A stretch of DNA of 13,724 nt, taken from an uncultured Asticcacaulis sp. (lineage in GTDB: Bacteria > Pseudomonadota > Alphaproteobacteria > Caulobacterales > Caulobacteraceae). The notes under the pieces are model-generated. The model was given only the letters and a program-made list of their open reading frames with translations, did not search any database and was not told the DNA's origin. Below are positions 1 through 5,813 of this stretch, one piece after another; positions within the stretch are counted from its first letter, which is position 1, and the number at the start of each line of letters is the position of its first letter. The translations under genes and the position numbers were made by a program. The stretch spans positions 1 to 13,724 of the forward strand of contig CAMLLA010000067.1 in the NCBI GenBank assembly GCA_946480525.1. Reading direction: 5' to 3'.

Positions 1-984
1 GTTGCCAGTCACGCCCAGACGCGCGGATTTCAGCAGGGCGTAGGTGGTCATCAGAGATGCCGACGCCTCTTCGTAATTGCCGGCGCGCGTCCCCTGGTCG
101 ACGATCTGATACCACAGGCCGTCCCGGGACCGCATGGCCAGCATGGCGTCGAGCGCCGCCTTCAGGATGCGCGCGATCTCGGCGCGGCCTTCGGGCGCGA
201 AGCCTTCGGACGCCTCGTAGCTGTCGACGAGGGCGCACAGCCACCAGCCCATGGCCCGGCCCCAGACGTGCGGCGACAGGCCCGTCTTCGGGTCGGCCCA
301 GCGCTGCCGGCGGCTTTCGTCCCAGCCGTGATAGTAGAGCCCGGTGCCGGGCTGGCGCATCCGCTGTTCGACCGTGCGGATCTGGTTGAGCGTGTCGTCG
401 AACAGGGCGGTGTTACCGGTGGCGCGGGCGTAGTCGAGCTGAAACGGCTGGCCCATGTACAACCCGTCCAGCCAGACCTGGTGGGGATAGCGCGCCTTAT
501 GCCAGTAATTGCCCGACTGCGTGCGCGGGAAGTCCTTCAGCGGCGCGAACTGGGTATCCATGGCCTTGCGGAAGCGCGCGTCTCCGGTATGGCGGTGCAG
601 GGGCGCGAGCAGGGCGCCGGCGCGGATCATGTCGATATTGTAGGGCAGGGGCTGAAAGCTCGGCAGCCCGCCGTCCGGCGTGACGCGGGTCCGCATGTCG
701 GCCAGGACATAATCCAGGAAGGCCTTGTCATCCGTGGCTTCGTAAAGCGCCAGGATACCGCTCCACACCACGCCGTCCTCATAGCCCCAGATGGTGGTCG
801 AGGGCTCAAAATGCGTCAGATAGTGGGTGACGAACTTCGGAACATCTGGACCTAGCCGGGCCAGACTGTCCAGCGTGCCGGGCTGTAGCGGCAACGCCCG
901 GCGCGCAGGATTGGCCACTGCTGTGCCCGCCTGAAGTATGGGCAAGAGCAACGTGGCGCCGGTGCAAAAGATCCGTCTGTCCAT
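1..984 (-). CDS. GH88/GH105 unsaturated glycuronyl hydrolase, secreted, C-terminus cut by window edge
   Basis: Reading the minus strand from the ATG at 984-982 gives 328 codons with no stop before the window edge, so the C-terminus is missing; the YteR/RhiN family usually has about 350-380 aa. The family removes the terminal 4,5-unsaturated uronic acid from oligosaccharides made by pectin-type or other polysaccharide lyases, through vinyl-ether hydration. Visible family marks are WLDGLYMGQPF (residues 171-181), where D173 matches the catalytic acid of YteR, HGWDES (219-224), WADP..TGLSPHVWGRAMGWW (about 229-248) and NYEEASAS (303-310). Residues 1-24 form an export signal ending AVA, with an RR pair at 3-4, so Tat export is possible. 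A GGGAGA Shine-Dalgarno lies just upstream. It is 70 bases downstream of the DUF3298-like gene on the same strand, so co-transcription is possible. The substrate (rhamnogalacturonyl or glucuronyl) cannot be decided. Confidence 0.9.
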   Translation of the reverse strand, partial: MDRRIFCTGATLLLPILQAGTAVANPARRALPLQPGTLDSLARLGPDVPKFVTHYLTHFEPSTTIWGYEDGVVWSGILALYEATDDKAFLDYVLADMRTRVTPDGGLPSFQPLPYNIDMIRAGALLAPLHRHTGDARFRKAMDTQFAPLKDFPRTQSGNYWHKARYPHQVWLDGLYMGQPFQLDYARATGNTALFDDTLNQIRTVEQRMRQPGTGLYYHGWDESRRQRWADPKTGLSPHVWGRAMGWWLCALVDSYEASEGFAPEGRAEIARILKAALDAMLAMRSRDGLWYQIVDQGTRAGNYEEASASLMTTYALLKSARLGVTGN

Positions 985-1054
985 CCTGTATCTCCCTGCC
1001 CCATGGTAAATGGATAACGCGACCAAATGGCGATGTCCACTGGGTGCAGCCAAA

Positions 1055-2230
1055 CTACAGGTTCGGGAAATAGGCCTTCGCTTCGGGCCGCCACAGCGAT
1101 TTCAGTTCGGCGTAGGGTACGACATAGTATTCGCCCATGCAGGCGCCCATGACGTGCGGCAAGTCGGTCAGGGAAAAGACCAGCCCCTTGGCGTTGAACG
1201 ACAGGCTGTAGCCATATCCCAGGTCCTCGGCCAGGCAGTCCGGGATATCGGCGCCACCGACGAACCACGGCGAAGTCGGCTTGAGCTTCGCCTTCAGCGC
1301 CGCGAACTGGGCGGTTTCGGGCGTCTCGTCACCCGCCTTCCAGCCGGGCGGCGTGTCGTACAGCTTAAGCAGCCGGTTCATGTCCAGCTGGCCACCCGTT
1401 TTCAGGTCATAGCCCTTCAGGTCCCAGAAGTTGTTGGGATGGGCGCCGCCGCAATAGGTGCTGCCTGCCTCTTCGACGAACATAAGGGCCGGCGTTGCAT
1501 AGGCGACCTTGACCTCTATGTCCTCATATCCGCCAAAGCCTTCGATCTGGTCGTTCTCCTTGCGCATTTCCGCGCATTCGAGCGCGCCGGACTGATACTG
1601 GTAGCGGCGGACGTCGAGGCGGAGGTTTACCGCTTTCAGCATGGCCGGGTCGGGGTGCTGCGTCAGCCGGATGTAGCCGACGCCCGTGCCCCTGTGCGTA
1701 ACCGTGCGGTAGCCGACGCTGCCGGCGCGCGTCTCGGGACCATTGACCAGGTCCGTGTCGTAGAGCCTTTGCAGGAACGGATTGCCGCCGGACGCCAGCT
1801 TGTCGTCCTCATCCCAGGGGGCCGAGGCCAGGGCGCCGGTATCTGTCAGCCGGTAGTCGCGCGCGGCGACGGGTTTCAGCGTCACCGGAATACGGGTGGG
1901 CTTGCGTGTGGCCTGCCACGTTCCGCTTAAGCCTTTGCCCGCGGCGCTGAGCGTAAGAGTGGCGGCGGGTGCGCACTCCGCCTCGAAGCAGGCCGGATCG
2001 AATTCGGTGAAGGTGAAGGCGGTCTTTCCGGCGGTGAGGGCGATCGGCGTGCGGTATTTGCTGTAGAAGTACTGGCCGGCGCGCTGGGTCTTTTGCCCTT
2101 CGCGATAGGTCACGATTTCCAGCACGATTGGGCTTTTGCCGATCGTGCCTTCATAGACCTCCTGCCGGACGGTCTGGGCGGCGGCGGGCAGGGCGAGGAG
2201 CGACAACAACACGGTGCTGAACAGACGCAT
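1055..2230 (-). CDS. Secreted DUF3298-like protein, function unknown
   Basis: The product is 391 aa. I place the start at the ATG at 2230 rather than the ATG at 2248. The later one is preceded by a GGGGG Shine-Dalgarno and begins directly with a signal peptide (MRLFSTVLLSLLALPAAA, then QT), while the earlier one has no ribosome site. The mature protein has an N-terminal beta-rich part and a C-terminal half with YCGGAHPN (about residues 259-266) followed by GYDLKTG. That pattern recalls the DUF3298/RsiV-type domain of periplasmic proteins, where the peptide precedes a 'conversion to mature protein' strand. Several cysteines (for example in the DPACFEAEC region, LECAE, YCGG, PDCLA, GACMG) suggest disulfides outside the cytoplasm. 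No catalytic motif is recognised. It lies upstream of the GH105 gene and divergent from the DUF4287 gene. Confidence 0.8.
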   Translation of the reverse strand: MRLFSTVLLSLLALPAAAQTVRQEVYEGTIGKSPIVLEIVTYREGQKTQRAGQYFYSKYRTPIALTAGKTAFTFTEFDPACFEAECAPAATLTLSAAGKGLSGTWQATRKPTRIPVTLKPVAARDYRLTDTGALASAPWDEDDKLASGGNPFLQRLYDTDLVNGPETRAGSVGYRTVTHRGTGVGYIRLTQHPDPAMLKAVNLRLDVRRYQYQSGALECAEMRKENDQIEGFGGYEDIEVKVAYATPALMFVEEAGSTYCGGAHPNNFWDLKGYDLKTGGQLDMNRLLKLYDTPPGWKAGDETPETAQFAALKAKLKPTSPWFVGGADIPDCLAEDLGYGYSLSFNAKGLVFSLTDLPHVMGACMGEYYVVPYAELKSLWRPEAKAYFPNL

Positions 2231-2262
2231 GGCGAAACCCCCGGACATGTGATTTTGAGCAA

Positions 2263-2292
2263 GTCATATCACCGTCCGGGCAGAATGCTCAA
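2263..2292 (-). promoter_or_regulatory. Predicted sigma70-type promoter for the DUF3298-like gene
   Basis: On the minus strand TTGAGC (2292-2287) is followed after 18 bases by TATGAC (2268-2263). This would start transcription near 2256 and give a leader of about 26 bases containing the GGGGG ribosome site. A 7-base inverted repeat, TTGAGCA/TGCTCAA (2255-2261 and 2286-2292), overlaps the two ends of the promoter. Moderate match only; no experimental evidence. Confidence 0.4.
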
Positions 2293-2302
2293 GCAGAGCG
2301 AA

Positions 2303-2331
2303 TTGACAGGTGCTCGGCAGCATATTTTAAT
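2303..2331 (+). promoter_or_regulatory. Strong sigma70-type promoter for the DUF4287 gene, predicted leaderless
   Basis: A perfect -35 TTGACA (2303-2308) is followed by a 17-base spacer and TTTAAT (2326-2331, five of six matches to TATAAT). Counting the last -10 base as -7 puts +1 at 2338, the A of the ATG of the DUF4287 gene. No Shine-Dalgarno is seen before that ATG, which agrees with leaderless translation. Confidence 0.65.
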
Positions 2332-2337
2332 GGCCTA

Positions 2338-2550
2338 ATGACCGACGCACCCGTCAAAGGCCCCGCCTCATACTTCCCGTCCATCGAAAAGAAATACGGT
2401 CGCCCGGTTTCTGAATGGAAGGCTATTGTGCGCCAGCACTATCCGGCGAAGCACATGGAGCTGGTGGCGATGCTCAAGACCGACCATGGCCTGGGCCACG
2501 GCCACGCCAACGCAATCGTCGCGCACACCCTGGCCGAGGACAAGGCTTAA
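2338..2550 (+). CDS. DUF4287 family small protein
   Basis: This encodes a 70-aa soluble protein with the hallmark start of the DUF4287 family: KGPASYFPSIEKKYGRP followed by a Trp-containing helix, then HMELVAMLKTDHGLGHGHANAIVAH. The family is common in proteobacteria and actinobacteria as a stand-alone small protein of unknown function, sometimes fused to DUF5655. The full domain is present. There is no signal peptide or membrane segment. The start is set by the promoter geometry: the transcript is predicted to begin on this ATG. A tiny ATG-GCC-TAA frame at 2330 lies upstream of that start. The stop codon is only three bases from the stop of the convergent GST gene, so read-through antisense transcription between the two is likely unless another signal stops it. 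Confidence 0.85.
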   Translation: MTDAPVKGPASYFPSIEKKYGRPVSEWKAIVRQHYPAKHMELVAMLKTDHGLGHGHANAIVAHTLAEDKA

Positions 2551-2553
2551 GGC

Positions 2554-3198
2554 CTACGCCGCCGTGGCGAAACCGTCCAGTTGCGCCTTGAGGGCCCGCT
2601 GGAAGGCGGGGCGTGCCTCGCAGCGTTCCTTATAGGCTTTCAGCTTCGGGAAACCGTCGATCAGGTGTGTGTCGTCGATGATGCGCAATACGTCGGCCAT
2701 CATCAGATCGCCGACCGTAAAGCGGCCTTCAAGATAGTCCTTGTCGCCCAGGGCGTCCTGCAGAGACGCCAGCCGCCGGCGCGTGAACTTTTCGACCTGC
2801 GGCCGGCGCTCCTTCGCCCAGGCGTCGTCCTTGTGGAAGAAGGTGATTTCGCCCAACTGCTGGACGGCGGTTTCGACCGAGTTGAGCGCGGCGAACACCC
2901 ATGCGGTCGCGCGCATGCGGCCAATGCGGTCCTGAGGCATCAGAGCTTCACTCTGTTCGGCGACGTAGAGGGCGATGGCGCCGCTTTCGAACAGGGTCAG
3001 TCCGTCTTCCTCGATGGCTGGCGCCTGGCCGAAGGGCTGACGCGCCAGATGTTCAGGCGAGTGCTGTTCGCGCCCGAGCGCGACGTAACGGACATCGTAG
3101 GGCAGGTTTGCCTCCTCGAGCGCCCAGCGGACGCGAAAGGCGCGCATCAGGGGCGCCGCGAAATCGGGAACCCAGGCATAGGTGGTGAGCGTGATCAT
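2554..3198 (-). CDS. Glutathione S-transferase
   Basis: The product is a 214-aa two-domain GST. The N-terminal thioredoxin-like domain (about 1-82) shows FRVRWALEEANLPY (21-34), the cis-proline segment FGQAPAI (P60) and LFESGAIALYVAE, whose E71-S72 pair is the usual binding site for the gamma-glutamyl part of glutathione. The C-terminal helical domain (about 88-210) has the FTVGDLMMADV motif, an N-capping box variant common to GSTs. Length is typical. The catalytic Ser/Cys/Tyr of the N-terminus is not obvious (TTYAWVPDFAAPLMR), so the class is uncertain. Its ATG overlaps the AHSA1 stop by four bases (ATGA), making it the last gene of the ArsR-AHSA1-GST operon, where translational coupling is likely. 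The electrophilic substrate is unknown. Confidence 0.92.
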   Translation of the reverse strand: MITLTTYAWVPDFAAPLMRAFRVRWALEEANLPYDVRYVALGREQHSPEHLARQPFGQAPAIEEDGLTLFESGAIALYVAEQSEALMPQDRIGRMRATAWVFAALNSVETAVQQLGEITFFHKDDAWAKERRPQVEKFTRRRLASLQDALGDKDYLEGRFTVGDLMMADVLRIIDDTHLIDGFPKLKAYKERCEARPAFQRALKAQLDGFATAA

Positions 3199-3707
3199 AT
3201 GCGGATACCCTGGCTTTCGGCGATGGCGAGATTTTCGATGTAGATCTGTTGTTTGTTGATAAGCGAGTTCCAGCCGCCGACGTGGCTGTCGCGGATGACG
3301 GTGTCCGAGAACGGGGTCTGGTGGAAACTTTGGACCGTGACGCCGTTTCGTTCCATAAAGGTGACGGTGACGACCGTGTCGAGGTCGCGGCCGGAGTCCT
3401 CGTCCCAGGCGAACGTAAAGACGATACGTTTGTCAGGCTCGACTTCGCGAATAACCCCACCCATGCGCGAAACCCGGCGGTTATAGGTTTTCGAAGCCAT
3501 GGTCGCGCGCCACGGACGGCCGGGAGAAAGCTCCCAGTCGAGTTCGATGCAGGTGAACATTTCCGGTCCCCACCACCGGATCATGTGATCGCGGCTTTCC
3601 CACATGCGCCAGACCAGTGCCAGTGGCGCTTCGAAGGTGCGGTCGAGGCGCAGTTCGTCATCGACCGTCGCGCGGTTGCGCAACTCCGGTTCTGCGGTTT
3701 CGGTCAT
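3195..3707 (-). CDS. AHSA1/SRPBCC-domain protein
   Basis: The chosen start is the ATG at 3707 (MTETAEPELRN), giving 170 aa. It has an AGGAGA ribosome site and overlaps the ArsR stop by ATGA. An open frame continues upstream to 3857 but only inside the arsR-like gene. The protein fits the AHSA1-like START/SRPBCC fold: RTFEAPLALVWRMWESRDHMIRWWGPEMF near residues 23-51, then alternating beta strands (EPDKRIVFTFAW, VVTVTFMERNGVTVQSFHQ) and a long C-terminal helix with GGWNSLINK. The fold forms a deep hydrophobic ligand pocket. In ArsR-linked operons these proteins are thought to bind or process small hydrophobic compounds, but the ligand is unknown. Co-expression with a GST suggests a stress or detoxification role (inference). 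Confidence 0.9.
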   Translation of the reverse strand: MTETAEPELRNRATVDDELRLDRTFEAPLALVWRMWESRDHMIRWWGPEMFTCIELDWELSPGRPWRATMASKTYNRRVSRMGGVIREVEPDKRIVFTFAWDEDSGRDLDTVVTVTFMERNGVTVQSFHQTPFSDTVIRDSHVGGWNSLINKQQIYIENLAIAESQGIRI

Positions 3708-4048
3708 TGCGGCTCTCCTGTCGGTGCGGGCTTTTGCTGGATCAGTTGCAGATAGGCGTCCATGCGATCGAACGAGCCGTCCCAGAAGCGGCGGTAATCC
3801 GCCAGCCAGCTGTCGATCTCTTTCAGGGGCGCCGTTTCGAGAAGGCATGGCCGCCACTGCGCTTCGCGGCCCCGGGAAATCAGGCCGGCCGCCTCCAGCA
3901 CCTTCAGATGGCGTGAAATGGCGGGCAGCGATATGTCGAAGGGGCTGGCCAGGTCGTTGACCGTGGCTTCACCCTGGCTGAGCCGGGCGAGGATGGCGCG
4001 CCGCGTGGGGTCGGCAAGCGCGGAAAGTGTTTGAGAAAGCTTGTCCAT
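3704..4048 (-). CDS. ArsR-family winged-helix repressor
   Basis: This 114-aa regulator opens with the typical LSALADPTRRAILARLSQGEATVND region. Its recognition helix-turn-helix is at about residues 29-55 (DLASPFDISLPAISRHLKVLEAAGLI), and a wing follows (SRGREAQWRP). It lacks the ELCVCDL metal site of metal-sensing ArsR proteins; C68 is the only cysteine. It therefore belongs to the non-metal branch usually found with AHSA1 genes. The C-terminal WDGSFDRMDAYLQ segment is also typical of that branch. It is first in a three-gene operon with 4-base overlaps. Two abutting dyads lie immediately upstream and overlap any possible promoter, which indicates autorepression (inference). Confidence 0.93.
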   Translation of the reverse strand: MDKLSQTLSALADPTRRAILARLSQGEATVNDLASPFDISLPAISRHLKVLEAAGLISRGREAQWRPCLLETAPLKEIDSWLADYRRFWDGSFDRMDAYLQLIQQKPAPTGEPQ

Positions 4049-4057
4049 GCACTTTAT

Positions 4058-4089
4058 TTAACATATATGTTAATTAACGCAAGTGTTAA
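4058..4089. promoter_or_regulatory. Tandem operators TTAAC-N6-GTTAA upstream of the arsR-like gene
   Basis: Two 16-base dyads abut with no gap: TTAACATATATGTTAA (4058-4073, a perfect palindrome) and TTAACGCAAGTGTTAA (4074-4089). The outer arms also form a perfect 11-base inverted repeat, TTTATTTAACA (4053-4063) and TGTTAAATAAA (4084-4094). The block ends 10 bases before the arsR-like ATG (4048) and is strikingly AT-rich against its surroundings. Minus-strand promoter elements (TTAACA at 4089-4084 with TATATG or TATGTT about 16-18 bases on) would lie inside it. A bound ArsR dimer pair would therefore block RNA polymerase. Confidence 0.7.
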
Positions 4090-4146
4090 ATAAAATATTT
4101 GCCGGTCGACGCGGCACCGTTCTCGTAAACCGTTACGCGACCAGGC

Positions 4147-4178
4147 AAAAAAAAACGGGAGGTCGTGAAACCTCCCGT
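4147..4178 (-). terminator. Intrinsic terminator of the RTX gene
   Basis: On the minus strand a perfect 9-bp stem (ACGGGAGGT, 4178-4170, pairing with 4163-4155) encloses a 6-base loop and is followed by an uninterrupted run of nine T residues (4155-4147). It lies 45 bases after the RTX stop codon. A second small hairpin, CCGTCCG/CGGACGG (4191-4197 and 4202-4208), lies between the stop and this terminator. The terminator also separates the RTX transcript from the arsR-like operon downstream. Confidence 0.92.
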
Positions 4179-4222
4179 CTTGCGGTCATGCCGTCCGAAG
4201 CCGGACGGACGTGGATCGTTGT

Positions 4223-4774
4223 TTAGAACGCGAAGTCCGACGACGAAACCGAAGCCACGCCCTTAAGCAGGACCGAGTCCGAACCGTAGGTGACGGTCGT
4301 GCCGGCGGCGGTCGTCGTGATGACAAGGTCGCCGAACGACAGGCCGGTCGCAGTCAGGTCGACCAGGTCCGTGCCGCTGACGAAGTCGACGATCGTGTCC
4401 TTGCCGTCGCCGAAGCCGAAGACGAACAGGTCCGAGTCGGCGCCGCCGGCCAGCAGGTCGTTGCCGATGCCGCCCTTGAGGACGTCGTTGCCGGCATCGC
4501 CCATCAGGCGGTCATTGCCGGCGCCGCCCAGCACGATGTCGTCGCCGTCGCGGCCATAGACGATGTCGTCGCCAGCACCGCCGTCGACGCGGTCATCGCC
4601 CTTGCCGGCGGTGATCTTGTCGTTGCCGGCGTCGCCGGTGATGAAGTCGTTGCCGGTGCCGCTGTTGACGATGTCGTCGCCGGCCTTGGCGCGGATCGAT
4701 TCCGCGCCGGTGGTGCCGGTCAGGACGTCGTCGGTCTTTTGGCCTTCGATTTGCGGGTTCGTGTAAGAGGTCAT
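4223..4774 (-). CDS. Small RTX (haemolysin-type Ca2+-binding) protein, type I secretion substrate
   Basis: This 183-aa protein consists almost only of RTX nonapeptides and a secretion signal. Residues 1-10 are a short lead. Residues 11-118 hold twelve in-phase nine-residue units of the GGxGxDxUx type; the first two and the last are degenerate. Residues 119-183 form a beta-rich C-terminal domain ([18 protein letters not shown]) ending SSSDFAF, the acidic-hydrophobic end typical of uncleaved type I secretion signals. There is no N-terminal signal peptide and no enzymatic domain. The repeats should fold into a Ca2+-bound parallel beta-roll outside the cell. No ABC transporter or membrane-fusion partner is in the window, so secretion would rely on a system elsewhere. 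The gene is monocistronic with its own terminator. It may be a surface-layer, matrix or Ca2+-binding protein; the role is unknown. Confidence 0.9.
   Translation of the reverse strand: MTSYTNPQIEGQKTDDVLTGTTGAESIRAKAGDDIVNSGTGNDFITGDAGNDKITAGKGDDRVDGGAGDDIVYGRDGDDIVLGGAGNDRLMGDAGNDVLKGGIGNDLLAGGADSDLFVFGFGDGKDTIVDFVSGTDLVDLTATGLSFGDLVITTTAAGTTVTYGSDSVLLKGVASVSSSDFAF
4421..4744 (-). repeat. RTX nonapeptide repeat array (12 units of 27 bases)
   Basis: The array covers residues 11-118 of the RTX protein. Core units read [27 protein letters not shown] and so on, each with the Gly and Asp ligands for Ca2+. Edge units ([27 protein letters not shown]) have lost part of the consensus. The nucleotide copies are diverged, so this is an old protein repeat, not a recent tandem duplication. 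Confidence 0.85.
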
Positions 4775-4990
4775 GGTTTATCCATTCATAACAGATGTGG
4801 TTAAGCGCAGAAGTCGTCCCGAAACGGGATCGTCAGGCCTGGACTGGCAAGAACCGTACCGGCGGTAACAGGTGCACAGTGACGGACGGGCGGGGCCCAT
4901 GAGTTGCAACGTGGCGCTAGGGGAATCGCGGCGTCTGTATTAGGGTGCGCCGCCGGAATGCGATCACCCGAAGCCATCCATGGAGATGTC

Positions 4991-5767
4991 ATGAAAGTCC
5001 TCATACGCCTAGGCCTCGCGCTGACGCTCGCCGCCACGCCCGCCCTTGCCGGCGAAGCGAAGTGGGAACCGATCTTCGACGGAAAGACGCTTTCGGGATG
5101 GACGCCAAAGATCGCCGGTTACAAGGTCGGCGAAGACCCGCGTCACACCTTCGTGGTAAAGGACGGCGCAATCCGCGTCTCCTACGCCGGCTACAACGGA
5201 AAGTTCGGCAATGCATACGGCCACCTGTTCTGGAAGGAGCCGTTGGCGTCCTACCGCCTGCGCTTCGAATACCGGTTGTTTGGCGAAGCCCTGCCGGACG
5301 TCAAGGTCTGGGAGGTCAGCAATTCGGGGGTGATGTTCCACGCCCAGGCGCCGGAAACCGAGCGCTTCGACCAGGCCTTCCCGGTCAGCCTGGAATACCA
5401 GATCCTTGGCGTTCCGCGTCCGACAAAAGAGCCGACCGGGAACCTGTGCACCCCCGGGACGACGGTGGTTGTCGACGGTAAACGCGATCCGCGCCACTGC
5501 ATCCTGTCGTCTTCGCCCCTTCTGTCCGTGGGGGAATGGACCCGCGGCGAAATCGAAGTCCTGCCAAACGGCGAGATCACCCACTTCGTCAATGGCAAGG
5601 TCGTGCTGCGCTATTCGGCGGCGGAGCTTGATCCCGCCGACAAGGATGCGCAGGTGCTGATCAGCGGGGCAGGGGGCACTTTGGCGCTTAAGAAAGGCTA
5701 TATCGCCCTCCAGGCCGAGGGCCAGCAGATCGAGTTCCGCAAGCTTGAGATTCAGCGGCTGGACTGA
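4991..5767 (+). CDS. Secreted DUF1080 / 3-keto-disaccharide hydrolase-domain protein
   Basis: The product is 258 aa from the ATG at 4991, which has GGAGAT four bases ahead and opens a clean signal peptide (MKVLIRLGLALTLAATPALA, then GEA). The open frame further upstream lacks these. The mature chain is a single PF06439-type concanavalin-like beta-sandwich: IFDGKTLSGW at 28-37, then FEYRL, NSGVMFHAQ, LEYQILG, and the closing GYIALQAEGQQIEFRKLEIQRL. Members of this fold hydrolyse 3-keto-glycosides or bind carbohydrate. Two cysteines in the NLCTPGTT/RHCILSS loop may form a disulfide. It stands alone, with a divergent RTX gene upstream and a convergent DUF4132 gene 46 bases downstream. No 3-dehydrogenating oxidoreductase is nearby, so the substrate is unknown. 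Confidence 0.9.
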   Translation: MKVLIRLGLALTLAATPALAGEAKWEPIFDGKTLSGWTPKIAGYKVGEDPRHTFVVKDGAIRVSYAGYNGKFGNAYGHLFWKEPLASYRLRFEYRLFGEALPDVKVWEVSNSGVMFHAQAPETERFDQAFPVSLEYQILGVPRPTKEPTGNLCTPGTTVVVDGKRDPRHCILSSSPLLSVGEWTRGEIEVLPNGEITHFVNGKVVLRYSAAELDPADKDAQVLISGAGGTLALKKGYIALQAEGQQIEFRKLEIQRLD

Positions 5768-5813
5768 AGGCCGGGAGCCTGTCAATCCAGTGACCGTTGT
5801 TCGGCTGCACGAC

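Noticed and set aside
1010..1930. A 306-codon plus-strand open frame opposite the DUF3298-like gene.
   Set aside because: Composition shadow; no motif, no ribosome site, and the minus-strand gene has a signal peptide and domain.
4778..4791. A three-codon frame (ATG AAT GGA TAA on the minus strand) before the RTX start.
   Set aside because: Too short to support as a leader peptide; no regulatory codons or attenuator structure are seen with it.
4817..4829. Hairpin TCCCG-AAA-CGGGA upstream of the RTX gene.
   Set aside because: A 5-bp stem in GC-rich DNA is common by chance, and no T-run or conserved riboswitch feature surrounds it.
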